Shown: piece after piece, positions 53,480 through 64,000 of the stretch
Layout: every line of letters begins with the position of its first letter
Position numbering within the stretch: position 1 is the stretch's first letter
DNA from: Malus domestica
Taxonomy: Eukaryota > Streptophyta > Magnoliopsida > Rosales > Rosaceae
Direction: 5' to 3'
Assembly: GCF_042453785.1 (NCBI RefSeq)
Contig: NC_091664.1
Coordinates: 2,902,501 to 2,966,500, forward strand
Length of the DNA stretch: 64,000 nt
Position numbers and translations under genes: made by a program
The notes under the pieces: generated by a model
Database searches by the model: none
Told to the model about the DNA's origin: nothing
What the model saw: the letters and a program-made list of their open reading frames with translations, nothing else

Positions 53480-54050
53480 ACAATTTATGGACCGTTGGAT
53501 TTCCAAAGGTAAAAAAAATTTAAAAATCTTATTTAATTTCAGCCGTTGTATCTGAGATCAACAGTTCACGTTATTCGGTTTTATAAATTATAAAAAAAAA
53601 GAGTTTAAAATTCTGAAATGTTACCGTTGTGCCACGTGACATAATTTGGGATGTTGGAATTCAATTTTTTTTAATCCAATAGCAGAGATTAATTATGTGA
53701 ACAAAAAATTAAAAATTGTAAAAAATTAATAAAAATTTTGAAAAATTGAAAGAAAAAATTGATTTTACTTATCTATAAATACATTCTCATTATCTTCTAC
53801 CTTACACCACAATTTCATATTTTGTCACGTGGCGCAACGAGAACGATTAAAAATCTTATTCGAAATTACAAATAAAATTATTTTGTATTATTTTATAAAT
53901 TAAAGAAATACTAATATTTTATTACCTATTGTTAGGGTGTAGGGGTGGAGATGCAAAAGATAATTACTGTTCATTAAAGACAATTATTGTTTACTGGGTA
54001 TATTAAATAGTGAATAGTCCTAGGGACTTAACAACGGTGCAAATGGGGTT
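53480..54050. mobile_element. Harbinger-derived MITE (internal deletion derivative)
   Basis: The first part (53490-53815: ACCGTTGGAT.., GTTACCGTTGTGCCACGTGA, TTACACCACAATTTCA) matches the subterminal left region of the adjacent Harbinger element (54400-54735). From TTTTGTCACGTGGCGCAACG onward (53823-54010) it instead matches that element's right end (57815-58015). It therefore keeps both subtermini and lacks the coding middle. Terminal bases are too diverged to define exactly. Confidence 0.75.
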
Positions 54051-54783
54051 TCTTGTCGACAAATGAACACGTGACATTGAGTAACTCCACCGTGGTGGAT
54101 TGCTCGGGGGACAGGCGAGAGAAAAGGGCCCGAGGCCCTATGGATTCACTCCAGCGTGAAGGAGCTCGAGTGGAGGTGGAGGCTTGAGCTCCGGGCCTGT
54201 GAAGAATTGCCAGCCCTTGAGCCCGAGTGGATTGGCTGTCAGGGCTGACGTCAGCCTTGCAGCAGGCCCTTTTTTTATTTTTTTCTGTCAGGCGCGTCGC
54301 CCGACATCTTTTCAAAAAAATCAGCCCACTTTTCAGACTGAAATGTTACTGTTGGGAAGTCACGTGGCTTCCCACGGTCCGTTTGATCTCAACGGCTCTT
54401 TAACTTGGACCGTTCGATCTCAACGGTAAAAAAAAATCTTATTTAAAATCTACCGTTCGATCTGAGTTCAACGGTCAATATTAATATGCTTTATAAATAA
54501 AAAGAAAAAATAGTTTTAAAATTAAGAAAAGTTACTGTTGTGACACTAGGCACAATCTGGAGTGTTGTAATTCAATTTTTTTTAAATCCAACGACAGAGA
54601 TTAATTATTTAAATTAAAAAATTAAAAAAATTGTAAAAAATCCGAAAAAATATCTGAAAATTTAAAAAAAAATGTTTCTACTTTTCTATAAATGTCTTCT
54701 CATTATCATCTACCTTACACCACAATTTCAGATTTTCTCAACTACTTTCAATCACATTCCTATCTTTCTCTCAAGGTTTCAAT

Positions 54784-56006
54784 ATGATTTTTTTCAATAA
54801 AATGACTATTGATGCATGTACGAATTGGACGCTTCTTGAAGATGTTGCATTGTGTACTAATTGGGTTGAAATTACTTATAGTTCGCGTACGGGTAATGAG
54901 ATGCAATTGCGAGAAATGTGGAGTCTTATTCATATCAATTATCTTGAAAAAATGGGTGGGAGTAGAACCAAAGAATCAATGTCTAGTTGTTAGAAATTAC
55001 TTAGCCAATCATTTAGTATTTGGAGAGACGTCTTGGCACAAGCTAGTAGTAATCTTCGAAGTGGGGAAAATTACACGGATCAGGTAACAATATATTATTT
55101 ATTTGTTTGTACTATACCCAAATTTACATTGTAATTATTTGTTTGTATTATTTATTTGTTATCTACTTTAATTATAATTATTTGTTTGTATTATTTATTT
55201 GTTACATACTTTGATTATAATTTTTTGTTTGTATTATATATTTGTTTCATACTTTTTATTATAATTATTTATTTGTTACCTACTTTGATTATAATTATTT
55301 CTTCTCCCCCATTATGTAGTTAATTCAAGCACAAGCTTGGTATGGTGCCAAAACCAAAAGCAAAAATAAATCATTCAACCGGTGAGAATGTTGGAATATT
55401 ATCAAAGATTGTCCTAAATTCAGAGTTGTGCATGTCGGTCCAGAAGTTGTCATGAACAACACCCATCTACACTCTACACCTGATAATGGCTCGCATAAAG
55501 ATGATGGAGAAGAAGTGCCCGAAACGCCCATCCCTGAACAAGCGTCGGGTTCGACCCGTTATCCAATTAGGTCTCAATGTAAGAAGGCTTCAAAGAGAAA
55601 AGGAAGTGCTTCCAAGCATGATTATGCAAAGTACATGGAAGAACTTACTCGCCATAGTAAATTGACTTTGGCACGGGAAATAGCGAAATTTGAGGCTAAT
55701 AATGCTAGAGATGAGGCAAAAGTTGTAGCTGTTGAGAGAGAATTTCAAGCTAATGAGAAAGAAAGATAGCTACTTAGGCAAGAAAGGGAACTGGTTAGAG
55801 AAGAAAGAATGGCTCAATGAGATCATGAGATTATGAACACGCATTTAGAAGGGAAGTCTTCAAATTGTAAATATTTTTGGAAGTCGAAGAAAGAGGATGT
55901 AGTGCGTAGGAGGCGTGCAAGAGAAGCGAGAGGAAGAGGAGATAGTCCTAGCACGACAAGAGAAAATCATCCTAGCACCACAAATTGGTTAAGTGATGAT
56001 GATTAG
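54784..56006 (+). pseudogene. Harbinger ORF1 (Myb/SANT-like DNA-binding accessory protein)
   Basis: Exon 1 gives NWTLLEDVALCTNWVEI..EMQLREMW (Myb/SANT-like trihelix), interrupted by a TAG after MSSC (54991). It resumes with QSFSIWRDVLAQASSNLRSG and ends at GATCAG/GTAACA. An intron (about 55084-55319) holds TTATTTGTTTGTATTA repeats. Exon 2 is the NAM-associated C-terminal type: Pro/Ser linker, ASKRKGSASKHDYAKYMEEL, then a Lys/Glu-rich coiled coil with two further stops (TAG 55767, TGA 55818), ending GDSPSTTRENHPSTTNWLSD. In active relatives this protein binds the termini and helps the transposase. Confidence 0.85.
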
Positions 56007-56181
56007 AGTACTTTTTGTAATCGGAGCCCATAGTTTTCTAATCGCATTGAGTTGTAGTTTATTATTTATTGAATAGAGTATTTATGTTGTTTCCAATTTA
56101 TTACATAAAACTCACGAAATAAAACACACCAAATAAAATTACATAGACATACCAAATAATAAAAAAACACACTAAATGAAC

Positions 56182-57538
56182 TTAATTATCTTCAGCTTGT
56201 TTCAATACCCACTGGTGCTCTATCAAGTCATTTTGCCGGGCATTGTGCATGTCTAGCCTTTGAAATGCAGTATATCGTTGAATGATCATTTCATTGTAAC
56301 GTTCATCCCTTTCTAATGACTCATGTTGCATGGGCTCATCGGTTGCGTCATGAGCACAATATATATGTGTTCTTGAATTGTTCATCGTGTCTGGCTCATA
56401 TTCATCAACAGCTTTATAATCGTACTCATCTTCCACAATCATGTTGTGAAGAATGATGCACGTCATCTTGATGGATCGAAGCGACTCTACATCAAACAAT
56501 CTGGCAGCACCCCTATCGATCGCCCAGCGAGCTTGGAGAATACCGAAACAACGCTTCACATCCTTCCCGCACCCCTCTTGACAGCTTGCAAAGTGTTTTT
56601 CCTTTGCACTTCGCGGACGTGGCACTGTTTTGACAAATGTTGACAACCTTGGGTAAATGCCATCACCTAAATAGTATGGCCTGTCGTACATACGTCCGTT
56701 GACCTCATATGTGACTTTTGGTGCCTTTCCTTGCAGGACATCGTTGAACACTGGGGATTCGGTAAGGACGTTGAGGTCATTTTGAGCTCCCGGAACCCCG
56801 AAAAATGCGTGCTAAATCCATGTATCAAAAGATGTCACCGTCTCCAAAATGATACTTTTTGCTCCTTTTTTGTCTCCATAAGCGTCTTGCCATGCACTTG
56901 GACAGTTTTTCAATGTCCAATGCATACAATCAATGCTCCCAATCATCCCAGGAAAACCTCGTATCTCGGCCTTCTTCAGAAGCCTTTCCAAGTCCATGTG
57001 AGTATGTTGCCGGAGGTACTCTGCGGTGTAAATAGATTCGATTGCTCCGCAAAACCTCATCAGGGGCTGAAGAATGGTTGATTTCCCTATCCTCGCTATC
57101 TCATCCACTTGGTCTGCAGATGCTCCATATGCATGCAAGCATCCGCAGCGCAGCAGTAATTTTTTGCTCGGAAAAGAGACCCATAGTACCAAAAGCATCA
57201 TTCTTTTGCACAAAGTAAAAATCATGGTTGCAAACAGTAATCAAGATTTTGTTGAACAAATATCGTTCCATTCTAAAACGACGTCTAAAGTACGTATCAG
57301 GAAATGCAATGTTATGGATAAAATAATCGTCCAACAGCTCCACACCTCGTCGTTGCCTGTTTCTATCAAGGTTTTTGGAACGGGTGGGCCTGCATATCTG
57401 AGCCACAGCTTGGATGACTCGATAGGAATGTGAGTCTCTGGCCATTCTTACTTCGTCATCTCTCCTTCCCCGCTCTTCATCCTCTTCTTTCTCATTTTGG
57501 GCTATATGGAGATTCAACATTCCTTCAGATAGTGCCAC
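56182..57538 (-). pseudogene. PIF/Harbinger transposase, broken
   Basis: The minus-strand frame begins MALSEGMLN, contains the helix-turn-helix-like region (YFRRRFRMERYLFNKILI), the first catalytic Asp (GSIDCMHW), the second (NDLNVL, after a stop) and the FGILQARW block. Three lesions are visible: a 4-bp duplication (GCATGCAT near 57127-57140) shifts frame, a TAG replaces a Trp codon at 56812-56814, and the third catalytic acid normally found before RxFG is Lys (DVKRCFG, codon 56554-56556). The protein cannot be active as encoded. Confidence 0.9.
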
Positions 57539-58051
57539 GTGGCATGTCGTTATTCGTTAAAAATCTGATCGAAATCTATCCTAAAAGATTCTGAAAAGAT
57601 AACGACACGTGGCACAACGACATAGAATAAAAATCTTATCGAAATCAATCACCAATAATTATTTTTTCGGATAATGACACATGGCGTAACGAGAACGATT
57701 TAAAATCTGATCGAAATCTGTCTTGAAAGATTCTGAAAAGATAACGACACGTGGCACAATGACATTGGATAAAAATCTTATTGAAATCTATGACCAATAA
57801 TAGTCGTTTTGGGTAAATGACACGTGGCGCAACGAGAACGATTTATAATATCTTATCCGAAATTACAAATAAAATTATTTACTATTATTTTGTAAAAAAA
57901 AAAAATACTATTTTATTGCTATTGCCAGGACTATTCAAGTGCAACGGTGGAGATGCAAAAGACAATTACTGTTCATTAAGGGCAATTACTGTTAACAAGG
58001 TGGATTGAATAGTGGATTGCTTGGGGGAGGGCTCCTACATTGGAGTTGCTC

Positions 58052-58529
58052 TTATATCTTCACAGTCTGTACATCCATCCATCGCCCCCACTGAAAATAT
58101 CAAATTATTATTTTTGCATCGTTATCTCTCGCCCACTCTCTTTCTCTCTCGTCTGTTTCTCTCTCCTCTCTCATTCACACACACAATTTGATAACAGTTT
58201 TTTACGCAATTGTCTGCCCTTCCACTTTCCGTATCCTCCTATTTTGTATGATCACGGCTAAATTATATTAATATTTTATATTATATTTTATAAAATAATA
58301 AAATAGTAATATAAAATATTGAGCTCCACGTACATTCACGGAGGGAGAAAATAGAGAAATAGGGGTTGAAGGAGGAGCAATTTTTTCCCTTTTCTTTAGT
58401 TTTCTTTCCAGGCTTTGCAATTCAAATCATGCCAACAGCTGGGTAGCTGTTGCCTGATTGGTTGATTGATTGAAATCCATTCACTTCCTTTGCAAAAAAG
58501 AAAAGCCCAAATCTCAGTTTTTCATGCAG
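58052..58529 (+). promoter_or_regulatory. Promoter and leader exon of the WD40 gene
   Basis: A CT-rich tract (58135-58180, CTCTCTTTCTCTCTCG..) and a leader ending TTTTTCATGCAG/GTGCTT at 58529 precede a leader intron of 580 bp (acceptor TGAATGCAG at 59109). The Harbinger element ends directly upstream at 58051. A (TTG)n microsatellite lies in this intron at about 58624-58650. Confidence 0.55.
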
Positions 58530-59149
58530 GTGCTTTTTGTTTCCTCCCTTCCGCTAATCTCTCTCAATTTTTATTTTTTTCCCCCAATTTTTTACCTAGG
58601 GTTTCGGGGTTTCAATTTTAGTTTTTTGTTGTTGTTGTTGTTGTTGTTGTTTTTATTGTTTTGAATAGTTTGATTTGAAAACGCTCAGACATGGTTTCAA
58701 AGTCGTGTCCTTTCTGGTTGGGGTGTTTGTGTTTGTGTGTATGTGATCAAAGTATATGCAAATTTTATTAATATTTTGTTAGAATTAGTAGTTGAGCTTC
58801 CCATAAATTTGTTTTCTTTGGCCGTATGTAGTTTTTTTTTTTTTTTGTAGATTTTTATAGATGTCAGAGGAACTGTAGACTTTCAATAACATGTATAGAT
58901 TCTTCTATCTGTTATGTTGCCATATCTATATGTTCTTGTTTGTTCATTTCATGGGAATTGGGTTTTTCTTTTCGGTTTTTTTATATCGGTACATATGTTT
59001 ATGTGGGAAATGAATTATGATCAATCAGCAAGTCTGTGGGTGTGTTTGGTGATTATAAAGTGTGCTGGAATTGTATTGAAGATGTTGAAATTGTGAACTT
59101 TGAATGCAGATAGAGCTTGTCTTACCAGCAGGGCTATCAATTCGATTAT

Positions 59150-59766
59150 ATGGCGGATGAAGGGGACATGTCTGATTTTGTTGAGGATGTGGAGGAAGAA
59201 AATCAAGGTGGAGATATGGGTCTTGATGAATATGACATGGTTTGTTTCCATCAACTCTTGGCTCCCATTGTTCAATCCTTTGTTTTTTCCAGTTGTACTA
59301 AATGGACTTGAAATTCCTTGTTCTTCAGTTTGAGCAGCTTACCAAAGTGTCAGATACGTCATCTGCACAAGCAAGAAAGGGAAAGGACATTCAAGGTATT
59401 CCATGGGACAGATTGAGCATAACAAAGGAAAAATACAGATTGACGAGGCTAGAACAGTACAGAAATTATGAGAACATCCCTTTATCTGGGGAAGCTGTGG
59501 ACAAGGTTTTCTTCTTGTTCTCGAGCATTTTCTTCATTTCATTTCCCCAATTAGCAAGTCACTATTGAAGTTAGCAGACGTCACTAATAATATGTGTTAA
59601 CTTTGACCAGGAGTGCAAACAAATGCAGAAAGGTGGAAACTACTATGACTTCTTCCATAATACAAGACTGGTTAAACCTACAATCCTTCATTTCCAGGTT
59701 TGTGGACTTGCAATGCCATAGCTGTTTATTATTTTTACATTTTTTTATGGTATACTTCACCACTAA

Positions 59767-59808
<42 letters not shown>

Positions 59809-60475
59809 GGGTTTTGTGTGTATGAACTTATTGCCTTGGATAATTTTGCTTTAGTTAAATGATACTTTTTTGTACTCTAACAAGATAAAGTTATCCACTC
59901 CTTTTAGCTGTTTTCGCAAGCTAATGTTCATAAAACTTTTCCACGATAATGTTCACGAAGTTTACCTTTATATCCTACTTGACATTCTTTATTGATTTTT
60001 ACATGCAGCTGAGAAATTTGGTTTGGGCCACTTCAAAGCATGATGTCTACTTCATGTCCCACTTTTCAGTCATGCATTGGTCTTCTCTATCTGGGAATTT
60101 GTCTGAGGTTCTCAATTTTGCAGGACATGTTGCCCCAACAGAGGTAGTACAACCTCCTGTACATAATGTGTATGATCTAGTTTCTTTGAAAGAAAATAAA
60201 GTAATCAAATGGATTGTTTTTCATTGTTTTTCAGCTTTTGTTGGTTTATGCTCTCCCCCTCCCCCTCCCAATTATGTTACATATGTTGAAGTGTTCCTTA
60301 TAATTGCTATTTGTCCTCTACTTGTGTCCATAGTTTAAGTTTGCCAAGTTCTATGGTCTTGCAGAAACATGCAGGAAGTTTATTGGAGGGTTTTATGCAG
60401 ACTCAGATAAGCACACTGGCAGTCAAGGACAATTTTCTTGTTGCTGGTGGCTTTCAAGGAGAGCTTACTTGTAAA
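59150..60475 (+). CDS. WD40-repeat protein, first five coding exons (partial)
   Basis: Exons 59150-59239, 59329-59505, 59611-59697, 60009-60143 and 60365-60475 are each a multiple of three and have gt/ag sites, giving 200 codons so far. The upstream in-frame TAG at 59111 fixes the start at MADEGDMSDFVED. The N-terminus is acidic, followed by DIQGIPWDRLSITKEKYRLT and RLEQYRNYENIPL. The first beta-propeller strands then follow (LRNLVWATSKHDVYFMSHFS, VKDNFLVAGGFQGELTCK). From memory this matches the plant relatives of the uncharacterised WD protein C2A9.03 of fission yeast. The rest of the propeller lies beyond the window, across an intron of more than 3.5 kb. Confidence 0.85.
59768..59806. repeat. 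(TC)n microsatellite in intron 3
   Basis: An uninterrupted run of about 19 CT units inside the 311-bp intron 3 of the WD40 gene. It is likely polymorphic in length. Confidence 0.9.
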
Positions 60476-60999
60476 GTGAGTTTCTAATGTTTACATCTCA
60501 ATAGCGTGTTGACAGTGCATGTCTGTTTGATGAGAGTTAAGTATTTCCACATTAGACGTATTGTTTGGTAAATCTGACAATTAGACTTGTCTGGGATCGT
60601 GCCATTCTGATGATTTTGCTTTGCCATTGACTTGTCAAGAAAAGAGCTAATGCCATTAGCTGGCTGGAAATTTGGTTACTGTATTTGATCTTGGAAAATT
60701 ACTTTTTTTTTTTTGGGTAGAGATATGACCTCGCTACCAGAGTTTGAACTCCAGTTTAGTTTGTCCTTGACCAATCAGAACAACTGGCAATATCGGCTTT
60801 CAGGGGAGTCAGACATGAATAGTTTGGTTTTTATATTATGATCCATGTTGTGTGGTGCTCGTAATTTCTGTCTTGAAATTAATACTTTCTACCTAGGAAA
60901 ACAAAAATGAATTTTGTAATAATATTATTAACTTTGTGATGGGGGTTGTTAATATTATTTTTTTACATGTTGTGTTGAGTGTGAATACAACTCCGCCTA
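60476..60999. other. Start of large intron 5 of the WD40 gene
   Basis: Intronic DNA up to the LINE insertion. A T-run followed by CGCTACCAGAGTTTGAACTCC (60704-60755) resembles the tail and B-box region of a minus-strand SINE, but no duplication was found to confirm it. Confidence 0.4.
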
Positions 61000-61093
61000 T
61001 GTCTTACATGGCCGGTCCCAAGCCCGGATAAAGGAGGAGGGGGAGGGCGTCAGGTAGTCGACAGCCGGCACTCCATGATCACGTCGAATCCTT

Positions 61094-62563
61094 ATGAAAA
61101 TGAATCCAGAACAAAATCGCGCCAAAGCTAGGGCGTCACCCGTAAGTGGCGCGCTGTGTGGCCCGAGCACAGTGATAAGTGAGCAAGGGTCGCTGTATCT
61201 CCATCGGCACCCGGATGCAGTGTTAAATGAGCAAGGGGGTCATAGAAACTTCTTTTCGAACGACTCAACTCAAAGTTGTTTGGGAGCATATGCTCCTATC
61301 AACTTTACCCGGGACACACAAAAGAAGTACTTTGATCCTATTAGACGGAGGAGGGTGAAGAAGCTAGGACAGAAGGGTAGAGTTCAAGAGAGCAAAATGC
61401 GTTTAGGAACGTGGAATATAGGAACCTTAACGGGAAAATCTATGGAAGTAGTGGAAGTTATGGTGAGGAGAAGGATAAATATTATGTGCCTACAAGAAAC
61501 TAAGTGGGTTGGTAGTAAGGCAAAGGATCTAGAAAACTCAGGGTTTAAACTTTGGTATTCGGGCACAAATAGAACGAGAAACGGTGTTGGCATCATCGTG
61601 GACAAGACCTTGGTACAAGATGTTGTAGATGTCAAGAGGGTAGGAGATAGAATCATGGCAATCAAGATTGTAATAGGACAAGAACTTATCAATGTGATTA
61701 GTGCGTACGCACCTCAAGTAGGGTTGGATACGAGTTCGAAGGAGAAATTTTGGGAAGATCTTGGAGACTTGGTGCAAGGAATTGCTCAGACGGAGAAGTT
61801 ATTTATAGGAGGAGATTTAAATGGACACGTGGGTAGGGAGACAGGCAACTATGGAGGTTTTCATGGTGGCCATGGTTTTGGGGAGAGAAACGAGGATGGG
61901 GAAGCTATCTTGGATTTTGCAATGGCATATGATCTCTTCTTAGCCAACACCTTCTTTAAGAAGAGAGAAGAACATGTAATCACCTACAAGAGTGGGTCGT
62001 CAAAAACACAAATAGATTTTCTTCTAATGAGGAAAGGGGATCGTATAACTTGTAAGGATTGCAAAGTTATACCAGGAGAGAGCGTGGCTAATCAACATCG
62101 CTTGTTGGTGATGGATGTACATATCAAAAGAGTAAGACAAAAGAACAAGACTTGGAAGTGCCCAAGGACTAGATGGTGGAATCTAAAAGAAGAAAAACAA
62201 GCCATTTTCAAAGAGAAGGTAATCACCCAATGTGTGTGGGATAGAGAGGGGGAAGCTAGCCAAATGTGGGATTCCATGGCTAGTTGTATCCGAAAAGTAG
62301 CAAAAGAGGTATTAGGAGAGTCCAAGGGCTTTGCCCCACACCAAAAGGAATCTTGGTGGTGGAATGAGGAGGTACAAACAAAGGTGAAGGCTAAGAAGGA
62401 ATGTTGTAAAGCCTTATACAAGGAGAGGACCGATGAAAATGGTGAAAGGTATAGAAAAGCGAAGCAAGAGGCGAAGAAAGCTGTCAGAGAAGCTAAGTTA
62501 GCGGCTTACGACGATATGTATAAACGACTAGATACCAAAGAAGGGAGAGTTGGATATCTATAA
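61094..62563 (+). CDS. LINE endonuclease domain (first part of the polyprotein)
   Basis: 489 codons. After a basic N-terminus come the endonuclease/exonuclease/phosphatase blocks: [69 protein letters not shown] and [10 protein letters not shown]. The catalytic Asn, Glu, Asp and His positions are all present. A Lys/Glu-rich linker ([20 protein letters not shown]) follows. The frame ends at 62563 because one extra A near 62546 shifts it. The reading continues in the next frame into the RT. Confidence 0.88.
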   Translation: MKMNPEQNRAKARASPVSGALCGPSTVISEQGSLYLHRHPDAVLNEQGGHRNFFSNDSTQSCLGAYAPINFTRDTQKKYFDPIRRRRVKKLGQKGRVQESKMRLGTWNIGTLTGKSMEVVEVMVRRRINIMCLQETKWVGSKAKDLENSGFKLWYSGTNRTRNGVGIIVDKTLVQDVVDVKRVGDRIMAIKIVIGQELINVISAYAPQVGLDTSSKEKFWEDLGDLVQGIAQTEKLFIGGDLNGHVGRETGNYGGFHGGHGFGERNEDGEAILDFAMAYDLFLANTFFKKREEHVITYKSGSSKTQIDFLLMRKGDRITCKDCKVIPGESVANQHRLLVMDVHIKRVRQKNKTWKCPRTRWWNLKEEKQAIFKEKVITQCVWDREGEASQMWDSMASCIRKVAKEVLGESKGFAPHQKESWWWNEEVQTKVKAKKECCKALYKERTDENGERYRKAKQEAKKAVREAKLAAYDDMYKRLDTKEGRVGYL

Positions 62564-64000
62564 ACTATCTAGAGCAAGGGAAAAGAAGACAAGGGACCTA
62601 AACCAAGTGAGGTGCATCAAGGATGAGGATGGAAAGGTTCTTGCTACAGAGAACGCGGTTAAAGACAGATGGAGAGGTTATTTTCATAATCTTTTCAATG
62701 AAGGACATGAAATGAGTGCTTCTTTAGGGGAGTTGAGTAACTCAGAAGAGTGTAGAAACTACTCTTTTTATCGTCGAATCCGGAAGGAAGAAGTGGTTGT
62801 AGCTTTGAAGAAGATGAAGCATAAAAAAGCAATAGGCCCAGACGATATACCAATCGAAGTGTGGAAACTTTTGGGAGAGACAGGTATAACATGGCTCACT
62901 GACCTTTTCAATAGGATTTTGAAAACGAAGAAGATGCCAAATGAGTGGCGAACGAGCACTTTGGTGCCTATCTACAAGAATAAGGGCGACGTACAAAATT
63001 GCATGAACTATAGGGGTATTAAGCTAATGAGTCATACAATGAAGCTCTGGGAGAGAGTCATTGAGCATAGATTGAGACAAGAGACACGGGTTTCGGACAA
63101 CCAATTCGGGTTCATGCCAGGGCGCTCAACCATGGAGGCAATCTATCTCTTACGAAGATTGATGGAAAGATATAGAGATGGGAAAAAGGATTTACACATG
63201 GTCTTTATAGATTTGGAAAAAGCGTATGATAGGGTCCCAAGAGACATTCTTTGGAGGATTTTAGAGAAGAAAGGAGTACGAGTAGCATATATCCAAGCTA
63301 TAAAGGATATGTATGAAGGAGCAAAGACTGCCGTAAGAACTCATGAAGGACAAACCGAAAGCTTTCCCATAACTGTAGGATTACATCAAGGCTCATCCTT
63401 AAGTCCTTACCTTTTTGCGTTGGTAATGGATGAGTTAACAGGACATATTCAAGATGATATTCCTTGGTGTATGCTTTTTGCAGACGATATAGTGTTGATA
63501 GATGAAACTCGGGAAGGGGTAAATGCAAAGCTTAACCTTTGGAGAGAAGTGTTGGAATCTAAAGGTCTTCGCCTAAGCCGATCAAAGACAGAATATATGG
63601 AGTGCAAGTTCAGTGCAAATGGAGGCCAAAACGAGTTAGGGGTGAGGATCGGAGATCAAGAAATACCAAAGAGCGACCGTTTTCGTTACCTAGGATCTAT
63701 CTTGCAAAAGAACGGAGAATTAGATGGAGATCTCAACCATAGAATACAAGCTGGATGGATGAAGTGGAAGAGTGCATCCGGCGTGTTATGTGACCGCCGT
63801 ATGCCACTGAAGCTCAAGGGAAAATTTTATAGGACGGCAATAAGGCCGGCGATGCTGTATGGCACAGAATGTTGGGCGGTGAAACATCAGCACGTACACA
63901 AAATGGGTGTAGCGGAGATGAGGATGCTTCGTTGGATGTGTGGGCACACGAGAAAGGATAAGATTAGGAATGAGGATATCCGGGGTAAAGTAGGAGTAGT
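62547..64000 (+). CDS. LINE reverse transcriptase domain, open to the window end
   Basis: From GAG at 62547 the frame stays open to 64000 with no stop. It has [44 protein letters not shown] [32 protein letters not shown], the first catalytic Asp in [33 protein letters not shown] and the FADD box ([10 protein letters not shown]). The thumb and C-terminal regions ([42 protein letters not shown]) follow. All catalytic residues are intact, and only the upstream frameshift separates it from the endonuclease. Confidence 0.88.

Larger units (their letters stand above)
54079..58051. mobile_element. PIF/Harbinger DNA transposon, 4.0 kb, inactive
   Basis: Terminal inverted repeats GAGTAACTCCACCGTGG and (inverted) GAGCAACTCCAATGTAGG enclose two convergent genes: a Myb/SANT-type ORF1 on plus and a DDE transposase on minus. 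Subterminal regions carry repeated CACGTGGC/ACGACACGTGGCACAACGA blocks. The flanking trinucleotides (ATT, TTA) do not match exactly, although TTA/TAA duplication is the Harbinger rule. Both genes are broken. Confidence 0.85.
61000..64000 (+). mobile_element. RTE-type LINE, nearly intact, runs off the window
   Basis: A 5' region rich in CCGG and GGAGGAGGGGGAGGG (61015-61050) leads to an endonuclease ORF and then an RT. No 3' end is in view. The order (apurinic-type endonuclease followed by RT in one polyprotein) and the protein blocks match plant RTE elements, whose proteins are often mis-annotated as 'craniofacial development protein 2-like'. The element lies in the sense orientation in the WD40 gene's intron. 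Confidence 0.9.

Noticed and set aside
62695..63528. Minus-strand ORFs at the right end
   Set aside because: Antisense shadows of the LINE RT, whose plus-strand frame is open with all catalytic motifs.

Overview
This is plant nuclear DNA. The genes are intron-containing, with CT/GA-rich 5' leaders and AT-rich intergenic DNA, and the window is packed with plant transposable elements: Cassandra, tRNA-derived SINEs, hAT, CACTA, Mutator-like, Harbinger, Ty1/copia and Ty3/gypsy elements, and RTE and L1-type LINEs. The repeat families and gene sequences look like Rosaceae, most probably the apple/pear tribe. That placement is inferred from memory of the families and was not searched.

Left part (1-28 kb). 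A five-exon minus-strand gene for a mitochondrial TatB-like translocase subunit lies at 39-1911. It is followed by a 937-bp Mutator-like element with 9-bp target duplications, a decayed MULE transposase and a copia remnant. Next come an intronless voltage-gated proton channel gene (6374-7129), a 2-kb hAT-type element that seems to have captured gene exons, and a large gene resembling the Pol I factor TAF1C (12488-15289, with a 5' leader intron). A two-exon plant gene of unknown function (18426-19718) is followed about 3 kb downstream by its own decayed duplicate. A small unknown nuclear-type protein gene is on the minus strand at 24547-25044. A cluster of hAT and CACTA non-autonomous elements follows.

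Middle (28-46 kb) is almost entirely transposons. A Tat/Retand-like Ty3/gypsy element has lost gag, protease and RT but keeps integrase. Its long 3' region carries tandem arrays, repeated palindromes and an antisense ORF. The 5' part of the element, with its flank, is tandemly duplicated (2,247-bp unit, 6-bp microhomology). The whole block sits inside an older LTR sequence that abuts a broken gene copy. It is followed by a Mutator-like element carrying a LINE tail, a Cassandra solo LTR with its 5S rRNA-like domain, and nested MITEs.

Right part (46-64 kb). A GDP-L-fucose synthase pseudogene fragment is followed by an intronless PORR-domain organelle RNA-binding protein gene (50767-52215). Next is a second copy of the broken gene seen at 41 kb. 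A 4-kb PIF/Harbinger element with inactivated ORF1 and transposase lies beside a MITE derived from it. The first five coding exons of a WD40-repeat gene then run off the right end, and the intron after exon 5 contains a nearly intact RTE-type LINE.

The genes are independent housekeeping loci (organelle protein import, organelle RNA processing, Pol I transcription, proton conductance), not a pathway or cluster. I found no clearly new biological system. The points most worth a second look are the antisense ORF and palindrome arrays in the gypsy element, the gene-capturing hAT, and the proton channel's unusual voltage-sensor residues.
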